Of a stretch of 37,700 nucleotides of DNA, positions 18,348 to 23,815 are shown one piece after another (the stretch's first letter is position 1; each line of letters starts with the position of its first letter). Source of the DNA: Thermoplasmatota archaeon (GTDB taxonomy: Archaea; Thermoplasmatota; Thermoplasmata; Thermoplasmatales; Thermoplasmataceae); the NCBI GenBank assembly GCA_023488885.1, contig JAMDDH010000043.1:1-37700 (forward strand), read 5' to 3'. Made by a program: the position numbers and the translations under genes. Under the pieces are notes generated by a model. The model made no database searches. It was not told where the DNA came from and worked only from the letters and a program-made list of their open reading frames with translations.

Positions 18348-19268
18348 ATGTTAAAGAATCGAAGCATCGTGTCAATCGACGACATCGGTGACAACGAGCT
18401 GGACGATATTTTCAAAGCAACTGATGAAATGTCAAACGCCCTAAAGCAGGGCAAAGTCCTGAAATTATTAGACGGAATGGTGATGGCCACATTTTTCTAT
18501 GAGCCGAGCACCAGAACGCGGCTCTCTTTTGAGAGCGCAATGCATCGTCTGGGTGGTTCTGTCATAAGTGTATCCGAGGCCAAGTCATCCTCCGTATCCA
18601 AGGGTGAGACTCTTGCGGATACTGTCAGAATGGCGGAGGGATATGCCGACATTATTGTGATCAGACATCCCATGGAGGGAGCAGCAAAACTTGCATCTCG
18701 GTTTTCTTCCAAACCCATAATTAATGCAGGGGATGGTTCTGGCCAGCACCCTACCCAGACCATTCTTGACCTGTATACCATAAAGAGGGAGCTTGGGGAA
18801 ATTAACGGCAAGGAAATTACCATTGTTGGCGATCTGAGGTACGGGAGAACCGTGCACTCCCTTCTTCTTGCTCTGACAAAATTTGATGTTTCTATTAATC
18901 TCGTGTCCCCAGAGATACTGAAAGTGCCTGATCACATACTGTCAAGACTTCCAAAGGGAATCAAGATGAAGGTTGCAAACGATCTCGATAGTGTCATGGA
19001 GCATACTGATGTTCTTTACGTGACCAGGATCCAGAAAGAGAGATTTTCTGACCAGACTGAATACCAGAGCGTCATAGGTTCTTATTCAATAGACATGGAA
19101 GCGGTTAGCAAGATGAAAGAAGACTCAATAATCATGCACCCGCTTCCAAGAGTGGATGAAATAGCACCTGATGTGGATTCTTCACCGAAAGCAGCTTATT
19201 TCCGCCAGGCAGGAAACGGCGTCCCGGTAAGAATGGCACTTGTATCAATGATACTGGGGGGAAAGTAA
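18348..19268 (+). CDS. pyrB: Aspartate carbamoyltransferase catalytic subunit
   Basis: This enzyme joins carbamoyl phosphate and aspartate in the first dedicated step of pyrimidine synthesis. The 306 residues include the carbamoyl-phosphate loop STRTRLSFE, the loop [30 protein letters not shown] and [14 protein letters not shown], the last being the aspartate-binding region. The stop overlaps the start of pyrI (taatg), so the two subunits are made together. Confidence 0.96.
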   Translation: MLKNRSIVSIDDIGDNELDDIFKATDEMSNALKQGKVLKLLDGMVMATFFYEPSTRTRLSFESAMHRLGGSVISVSEAKSSSVSKGETLADTVRMAEGYADIIVIRHPMEGAAKLASRFSSKPIINAGDGSGQHPTQTILDLYTIKRELGEINGKEITIVGDLRYGRTVHSLLLALTKFDVSINLVSPEILKVPDHILSRLPKGIKMKVANDLDSVMEHTDVLYVTRIQKERFSDQTEYQSVIGSYSIDMEAVSKMKEDSIIMHPLPRVDEIAPDVDSSPKAAYFRQAGNGVPVRMALVSMILGGK

Positions 19269-19729
19269 TGGAAAGAACGCTGAAGATTTCTAAAATTAAA
19301 GATGGAACAGTAATAGATCATATACCTGCCGGAAAAGCCCTGAAAGTGATGACCATCCTTAAGATGGATGACCGCACAACCAATTCTGTCAGCATTGGAA
19401 TAAGAGTTCCAAGTGGAAAAATGGGACAAAAAGACGTCATAAAGATCGAGAACAGGGACCTCGAGAAATTCGAAGTTGACAAAATATCGCTTATTGCACC
19501 GGAAGCTTCCATAAGCATCGTGAAAGACTATGAAATAACTGAGAAGTTTTCCGTGGAACTCCCTACCAGGTTAATAGGGACAGTGAAATGCCACAATACC
19601 GAATGCATCACCAACCTGAAGGAACCGGTCAGCAGTGATTTCCTGCTTATTTCAAAGAAACCAATAGTGATAAGATGCAATTTCTGCGAACGGAATATGA
19701 ACGAAAAGGAAATAATTAGTAGTTTGTAG
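19268..19729 (+). CDS. pyrI: Aspartate carbamoyltransferase regulatory subunit
   Basis: The nucleotide-binding, zinc-containing regulatory chain that lets CTP and ATP control PyrB. The N-terminal domain begins [21 protein letters not shown], the typical allosteric domain. The zinc domain has four cysteines in CHNTECIT and CNFCER, as expected for a CxxxxC and CxxC site. It follows pyrB with a one-base overlap and ends one base before the convergent FtsZ-like gene stop. Confidence 0.96.
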   Translation: MERTLKISKIKDGTVIDHIPAGKALKVMTILKMDDRTTNSVSIGIRVPSGKMGQKDVIKIENRDLEKFEVDKISLIAPEASISIVKDYEITEKFSVELPTRLIGTVKCHNTECITNLKEPVSSDFLLISKKPIVIRCNFCERNMNEKEIISSL

Positions 19730-19730
19730 A

Positions 19731-20507
19731 TTATGCTGTCAACTGATATTTCATAAGCTCAGAGGCATTGGAAAGTCTGGCGGAAAAGACTTCAATATCT
19801 CTGGCGATTCTCAGATTTATTTTTTGTATGGTCTTGTTTCGATCGTAGTTCTTGGATTTGTTGTTTTCTATGAGTTTCTGATTGTCGTAAATGATGACTT
19901 CTACACCCGATTCCTTAAGCTTCCTGATTCCCTCATCGGCCAGCTTTCTTCGAGCCATGTCCTCCTTTGAAGGCCTTATTATAACGTTCAAATGACCTAT
20001 TTTTCTGGAATTCAAAAGCATGGAAAAATTGACATGGAGATTCTGCGCAACATTCCCCCCAAATCCGCTCACCAGAACAAAGGAATTGGATTTTTCTATA
20101 TTGTTGAGCAACTCCTTTGACATTGACGCCCAGTCATTGTCGCGCTCCATGAAAGTTGTCACTATGCTGGCGCAATCAAGAGGTTCCCTCCAGTTCTCGA
20201 AGTTATCCACTTTCTTTCTGTAATCGTACTCTTCCTTGGAAATCAGTGCCACTTTAACCGGATCTGGTTCAGAGATTGATATTTCAACATCTTCCTTTTC
20301 CGTAGAGTTGCTTGCAAAGACGCCCCTGTCTTTTACCTGAATTGATCTATAGATGGTTCTCCTTATCTGCAACGGTTTCACGTTTCTCAAAATTCTGTCT
20401 CCTGCCTCACCGAAAGCAACAACAACGTTGTCCATCCTTTCCTGATAATATTTTCGAATAAGGCTTCGCAACGCATTTTCCATATATTGAGTTTCAACAG
20501 TTTCCAT
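19731..20507 (-). CDS. Degenerate FtsZ-fold protein lacking the C-terminal domain
   Basis: A 258-residue protein that lines up block by block with the GTPase domain of FtsZ. NVVVAFGEAGDRIL (from residue 27) matches the first strand and glycine loop. SFVLVSGFGGNVAQN (142-156) occupies the place of the GGGTGTG signature but has lost its pattern. LNVIIRPSKED (173-183) and GIRKLKES..VIIYDNQKLI (193-213) match the strands and helix leading to PNDKLL. There is no synergy-loop NxDxxD and no C-terminal domain, so GTP hydrolysis as in FtsZ is unlikely. It lies 12 bases after a ribbon-helix-helix gene on the same strand. I infer a tubulin-superfamily pseudo-GTPase, perhaps a modulator of division or a membrane-associated factor. 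The relation was judged by eye. Confidence 0.65.
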   Translation of the reverse strand: METVETQYMENALRSLIRKYYQERMDNVVVAFGEAGDRILRNVKPLQIRRTIYRSIQVKDRGVFASNSTEKEDVEISISEPDPVKVALISKEEYDYRKKVDNFENWREPLDCASIVTTFMERDNDWASMSKELLNNIEKSNSFVLVSGFGGNVAQNLHVNFSMLLNSRKIGHLNVIIRPSKEDMARRKLADEGIRKLKESGVEVIIYDNQKLIENNKSKNYDRNKTIQKINLRIARDIEVFSARLSNASELMKYQLTA

Positions 20508-20519
20508 TTCGTTTACACC

Positions 20520-20948
20520 TTAAAGCTGTTTCAGACTTTCCTTTTTTCTGGAATGATCCTTCAATCTTTCTTGCAAATCCTCGAATTTATCCAGGTCTTC
20601 CAGCAGGGAATTGTAACTGAGCATTTTCGCTTCAATGATTTTGTGAAGATCGCCTGATTTTACGGAATCCTCAAGAAGAACTTCTATTACCTCATCCTTC
20701 GTCTTGAAGAAGCCTCTCTGAACCAGCGTAGATATTATTGCATCCATATTCTTGCTCAGTCTGATTCCGGTTTCCCCCGGATCAACTATTCCTATGCGAG
20801 TCCGGGATATGTAATCCAGAACAGAGTGTCTGATGAATTCAGATCGGCTCCCAAATCGTGGGTTAGTATTGAGAAACTCATCGATCTCCTTCAGATCTTC
20901 CTCGGAGATACGAATAGCAAGCTTTGTATCTTTGTTATCAGGAGCCAA
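20520..20948 (-). CDS. Ribbon-helix-helix regulator (CdrS-like)
   Basis: A 142-residue protein with an N-terminal ribbon-helix-helix DNA-binding domain: the strand TKLAIRISEEDLKEIDEFL and the second helix RSEFIRHSVLDYI. A second segment (about 75-110: IISTLVQRGFFKTKDEVIEVLLEDS) resembles another ribbon-helix-helix-like or helical region, followed by a charged coiled tail. In many euryarchaea a small RHH regulator, CdrS, precedes ftsZ2 and controls division genes; here an RHH gene precedes the FtsZ-fold gene with a 12-base gap. The start is TTG (20948), placed close behind a TATA box. Candidate operator palindromes lie upstream at 21003-21030. Confidence 0.75.
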   Translation of the reverse strand: MAPDNKDTKLAIRISEEDLKEIDEFLNTNPRFGSRSEFIRHSVLDYISRTRIGIVDPGETGIRLSKNMDAIISTLVQRGFFKTKDEVIEVLLEDSVKSGDLHKIIEAKMLSYNSLLEDLDKFEDLQERLKDHSRKKESLKQL

Positions 20949-20975
20949 ATGACTTCCCTTTTACATACTAAATAC

Positions 20976-20987
20976 CATATATAAGCT
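20976..20987 (-). promoter_or_regulatory. TATA box of the RHH / FtsZ-fold operon
   Basis: Minus-strand gcttatatatgg, centred about 33 bases before the TTG start at 20948, predicting transcription from about 20955 and an almost leaderless mRNA. Confidence 0.55.
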
Positions 20988-21002
20988 TTTTTATGTGTAT
21001 GT

Positions 21003-21030
21003 ACATTTGATGCGAAATGTCATGTCATTT
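21003..21030. promoter_or_regulatory. Overlapping palindromes, candidate RHH operator
   Basis: Two inverted repeats share bases. One is acattt, six bases, aaatgt (21003-21020). The other is aaatgtcatgtcattt (21015-21030), a 16-base palindrome with one mismatched pair around a catg centre. They lie about 50-75 bases upstream of the predicted start of the RHH operon. Dimeric RHH proteins bind such sites, so autoregulation is plausible but is only inferred. Confidence 0.4.
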
Positions 21031-21345
21031 AGTTAATTCTGCATTACGTTATAATACAATATTTTACTATATTATTGATAATAATGACACCTGAAGATGA
21101 TAGTTTTTTCTGGTAGTATGTAATAACATCGTATATTTTTATTCAATTTATGAAATAGAACATTTCACGGCAAATATCGCAAAGATTGGTATCTAATGGT
21201 TGTTGTCGAGAAAAACTCCGATCAAACAAATTTGAACCGATTGGTTTTCCATAGTCGTTGAGGAGATAATCTGTCTAATGTCCCTGCGATGAAACCTCGG
21301 TTTGGGGTAACAGAGCCTTGCTGCTTTTCCTCCACTCCCAACGAT
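21031..21345. other. Long AT-rich intergenic region with no clear gene
   Basis: Together with the operon promoter this gap spans 425 bases between divergent genes. The first half is very AT-rich with TATA-like words and a T6 run near 21100. The second half is less AT-rich and can form a hairpin (acctc, ggttt, ggggt near 21290-21306) inside a possible outer pairing of gttgagg (about 21257) with cctccac (about 21330). A small RNA is possible but I recognise no family. No ORF of useful length is present. Confidence 0.35.
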
Positions 21346-21355
21346 CTTATAAATA
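21346..21355 (+). promoter_or_regulatory. TATA box of the aIF2-beta operon
   Basis: The element cttataaata is centred about 24 bases before the ATG at 21374, so the mRNA is probably leaderless. Confidence 0.6.
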
Positions 21356-21373
21356 GCATTCTGATTACCTACT

Positions 21374-22009
21374 ATGGATCTTAAAGATTACGAGAGCTTA
21401 CTCAAGAAAACAGAGAATGTGCTCTCGAAGTCCAATCTTAATCAACAGAGGCTTCAAATCCCTGATCCTGACATAATGCAGGAAGGAAAGGTTACAATTG
21501 TCAGAAATTTCATGGACATAGTGGAAGTTGTGAACCGTGACCCTAAGCACATCTCTAAGTTTCTTATGACGGAGTTTGGAATAGGGGTGACGATAAACGG
21601 AAAGCGATTGACGATCAACAGGAAAATTTCTGCAGATCAAATTTCTTCCAAGATTAAACAGTATATGGACTCGTATGTTACCTGCTATGAGTGCAACTCC
21701 CCGGATACTGAAATCCAGAAAATTGGTAGGACTTACGTTCTTGCGTGCAAAGCATGTGGAGCACAGCACCCGATAAGAATTGCAGCTGACGTTAAATCAG
21801 ACGATTCGACCATTGAAGAGGGAAAACAATACACTGTTGAAATCACCAAGATTGGTAATTCGGGTGAAGGTAGAGCATTTTACAGAGGTTTTAACATTTT
21901 TGTTCCTGGTGTCAAAAAAGGTGAAACCGTGCGAGTTTCAATTAAGAAGTTGAGAAACAACACGGCCATAGCAGAAGTTATTGACCGGGAAAAGGATTTG
22001 AATAAGTGA
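21374..22009 (+). CDS. Translation initiation factor aIF2 beta fused to a TRAM domain
   Basis: The first 140 residues are aIF2-beta, a subunit of the heterotrimer that brings initiator tRNA to the ribosome. They contain the N-terminal helix, the central domain (VTIVRNFMDIVEVVNRDPKHISKF, LTINRKISADQI) and the C4 zinc ribbon CYECNSPDT..CKACGAQHPIRI. About residues 150-208 form a TRAM domain (GKQYTVEITKIGNSGEGRAFYRG..VPGVKKGETVRVSI), an RNA-binding beta-barrel. The standard factor is about 140 residues, so this is a fusion; such fusions are known in some euryarchaea. The stop overlaps the start of the PIN gene (GTGA). Confidence 0.93.
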   Translation: MDLKDYESLLKKTENVLSKSNLNQQRLQIPDPDIMQEGKVTIVRNFMDIVEVVNRDPKHISKFLMTEFGIGVTINGKRLTINRKISADQISSKIKQYMDSYVTCYECNSPDTEIQKIGRTYVLACKACGAQHPIRIAADVKSDDSTIEEGKQYTVEITKIGNSGEGRAFYRGFNIFVPGVKKGETVRVSIKKLRNNTAIAEVIDREKDLNK

Positions 22010-22383
22010 ACAGCGGGACTGTTCTCCTGGATTCTAACTCACTTATTTATTCTTTAAAACACAAAGTAGACATCAGGAATCAGTTGTTACTCCTGCCGGA
22101 GATCAGTGAAATCTGTGTTCCGTCTTGTGTTCGGGTTGAACTCGATCTCCTTGGCGGGAAGGTTCCGTATTCTAGTGGAGCCAGAACTCTTGCTGAAAAA
22201 TTCAATAACTTTGAATGCGAAGGCCCTGCAGATGATTGTCTGGTAGAACTCGCCGGGAAATATTCAGCAATGATTCTCACCAATGATAGGGGACTAATCC
22301 TCCGGGCGCATTCGAATGGAATAAGAACACTCTCGTTTTTAGGCGGCAAAAGAATAGGTTTTTCCAGGCCTCGTTCTGTGTAA
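22006..22383 (+). CDS. PIN-domain protein (Fcf1/VapC-like ribonuclease fold)
   Basis: A 125-residue PIN-fold protein. The first acidic residue is in VLLDSNSLIYSL, a conserved Glu is in CVRVELDLLGG, and the third acid is in ILTNDRGLILRA. The TNDR block and short form resemble archaeal Fcf1-like PIN proteins linked to rRNA processing rather than toxin pairs. No antitoxin gene is adjacent. It starts with GTG overlapping the aIF2-beta stop by four bases, so it is translationally coupled to a translation factor, which supports a housekeeping role in RNA processing. Confidence 0.82.
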   Translation: MNSGTVLLDSNSLIYSLKHKVDIRNQLLLLPEISEICVPSCVRVELDLLGGKVPYSSGARTLAEKFNNFECEGPADDCLVELAGKYSAMILTNDRGLILRAHSNGIRTLSFLGGKRIGFSRPRSV

Positions 22384-22431
22384 AAAAACATAATAGCAAA
22401 TCACCCATATGGTTGATACAACTGGTATTTC

Positions 22432-23106
22432 ATGACCGATCAAACACATGATAACTACAGGGCTCTGAAAGCAATCAAGAGCATCAGCGGTTCAAAAACT
22501 CAGACCTCTCTGTCTTCGTCGGAGCTTGCAGCTTTCATGAATGTGAGCCAGCAATCCGCGTCCAGAATGATTCTGCAGCTATTGAAGAACGGCTATATAT
22601 CACGTCAGATGAATGGCAGGAAACAGGAGATATCCATAACCGAAAAGGGGGTTGGAATATTGATCAAGGAGTATACTGATCTTGGTCTGCTTCTGGAAAA
22701 GCCTTCGAGAATGAGACTGAGTGGAACAGTGCAAAGCGGACTGGGTGAGGGGAGATACTACATATCGCGAAAATTTTATATTGTCCAATTTCAGGAAAAA
22801 CTCGGTTATATTCCCTTCCTCGGAACACTCAACCTGAAAATTAAACCAGATTCCGAACTTGCTCTGAGAAGGCTGCGAAGCATGGATGGTATCCACATTG
22901 ATGGTTTTGTGGCAGAAGATCGCAGTTACGGGCCCGTTAAAGCATTCCTTTGCCAGATTAATGGAGTCCAGTGTGCAGTGATATTCCCGGAAAGATCAGT
23001 ATACAGCGATGTGCTGGAAATAATCTCCCCTATTTACCTCAGGGAACGACTCGGCATTAATGACGGTGACCAGATCGTGGTGGACGTGGAAGGCCCAATG
23101 AATTAG
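22432..23106 (+). CDS. ribK: CTP-dependent riboflavin kinase with N-terminal winged helix
   Basis: The C-terminal 130 residues match the archaeal DUF120/RibK family, which phosphorylates riboflavin with CTP to give FMN: LSGTVQSGLGEGRYYIS, LGYIPFLGTLNLKI and the C-terminal LRERLGINDGDQIVVDV. The first 85 residues are a winged helix of MarR-like pattern (LSSSELAAFMNVSQQSASRMILQL), so the protein may also regulate transcription, as reported for similar archaeal fusions. The gene follows the PIN gene after 48 bases and ends overlapping the convergent small gene by four bases. Confidence 0.93.
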   Translation: MTDQTHDNYRALKAIKSISGSKTQTSLSSSELAAFMNVSQQSASRMILQLLKNGYISRQMNGRKQEISITEKGVGILIKEYTDLGLLLEKPSRMRLSGTVQSGLGEGRYYISRKFYIVQFQEKLGYIPFLGTLNLKIKPDSELALRRLRSMDGIHIDGFVAEDRSYGPVKAFLCQINGVQCAVIFPERSVYSDVLEIISPIYLRERLGINDGDQIVVDVEGPMN

Positions 23107-23366
23107 AATGTGACGTCTACTTTTCCGGCTTTAATGTCCTTCACAAGCTTTTCAAGGTTCTGTTCTATTTTTTCCCTTGTGAGACCGCATTCGTATAGCT
23201 CCATGTAAATCTCATAGGCTTCTTCATCCGGTGTTCCGTCGACTCTGCCTTTGAATACTCTTGAAAAGCCGCATGTTTTTTCAGCATCAAAATTAAGCCT
23301 GTAACTGGTCTCAACTGTTACGTCGAATTCATCCAGATATATTTTCTCAGAATAGATGTCGTCCAT
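23103..23366 (-). CDS. Small acidic protein of unknown function
   Basis: An 87-residue soluble protein I do not recognise. It has a beta-strand-rich first half (KIYLDEFDVTVETSYRLNF) and a helical acidic second half (EEAYEIYMELYECGLTREKIEQNLEKL), with two cysteines and no membrane segment. The ATG lies within the last codons of the preceding short ORF (20-base overlap), which suggests translational coupling. It probably belongs to the downstream end of the purS-purL transcription unit. Confidence 0.6.
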   Translation of the reverse strand: MDDIYSEKIYLDEFDVTVETSYRLNFDAEKTCGFSRVFKGRVDGTPDEEAYEIYMELYECGLTREKIEQNLEKLVKDIKAGKVDVTF

Positions 23367-23526
23367 TTTTATTTCTCTCTTCTACAGTTATTGCGGTCAT
23401 ATAGTCAAGTTTTTTGTTAACGATGTCAACCACGATTCCCGATGATATTAACATTCCACGCACTGCTGCGGCAGATCGAATCCTTATATTCGCTGAAACG
23501 ATGGATATTTGCGAGCTTTTCTGCAT
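23347..23526 (-). CDS. Short ORF with faint resemblance to the C-terminal half of KEOPS Pcc1
   Basis: A 59-residue ORF starting at the ATG at 23526. SSQISIVSANIRIRSAAAVRGMLISSG resembles by eye the second half of Pcc1, the small dimerising subunit of the KEOPS tRNA-modifying complex, where a strand pair precedes an ALRGxxNS-type helix. The expected first strand and helix (about 30 residues) are missing. The frame stays open upstream to 23787, but that part is antisense to the hairpin-rich element and looks non-coding. The gene may therefore be a remnant cut by an insertion. This identification is weak. Confidence 0.3.
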   Translation of the reverse strand: MQKSSQISIVSANIRIRSAAAVRGMLISSGIVVDIVNKKLDYMTAITVEERNKNGRHLF

Positions 23527-23569
23527 AACTGCATAAGTCCAATGGACAAGGGTGCATGAAAGCGATGAA

Positions 23570-23775
23570 CGAAGATGAGGTCTCTCCCGCAAGGAGTGTT
23601 CTGAAATGTGTATGGGGTTGGCGACCTGCCGTAAAACACAGGCAAAACAGGTCATGCCTGTTCGGGATCGGCTGAAAAGTGATCGTAGAACTCGGGGAAA
23701 CGCAATCCCTGAACCGAAAGGGGACGGGATAGAGGCTCCTGGGTTGGAGCCACGGAGTTTAAGCATCGGACAGAT
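23570..23775 (+). ncRNA. Candidate orphan structured RNA (omega-RNA-like mobile element remnant)
   Basis: This stretch is more GC-rich than its surroundings, carries no convincing ORF and is full of hairpins. These include aacagg/cctgtt with a five-base loop (23646-23662), ggctcc/ggagcc with a six-base loop (23734-23751), and aactc/gagtt (23689-23693 with 23755-23759) closing a multibranch region that contains a ccct/aggg stem near 23707-23722. Compact multi-stem RNAs rich in ggg/ccc blocks are typical of IscB (HEARO) or TnpB guide RNAs, and HEARO copies without a nuclease gene are known. Several atga words, the reported HEARO target, precede it. The strand and ends are inferred. Without a covariance search the family remains a guess. 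Confidence 0.4.
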
Positions 23776-23793
23776 GATAACTTCCAAAGGTGT

Positions 23794-23812
23794 CTGTTAA
23801 CATGTTTAACAG
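23794..23812. repeat. Inverted repeat next to the purL stop
   Basis: The arms ctgttaa and ttaacag are separated by five bases (catgt), four bases beyond the purL stop. It could be an RNA hairpin at the end of the purL message or the edge of the inserted element. No T-tract follows it on the minus strand. Confidence 0.5.
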
Positions 23813-23815
23813 AAA

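Noticed and set aside
22006-22383. PIN gene as a VapC toxin
   Set aside because: No antitoxin gene is adjacent, and the gene is coupled to aIF2-beta, so a housekeeping RNA-processing role is more likely.
23347-23787. Full 146-codon minus-strand reading frame as one protein
   Set aside because: Its first 85 or so codons are antisense to the hairpin-rich stretch and read as low-quality Arg/Ser-rich sequence. Only the last 59 codons look protein-like.
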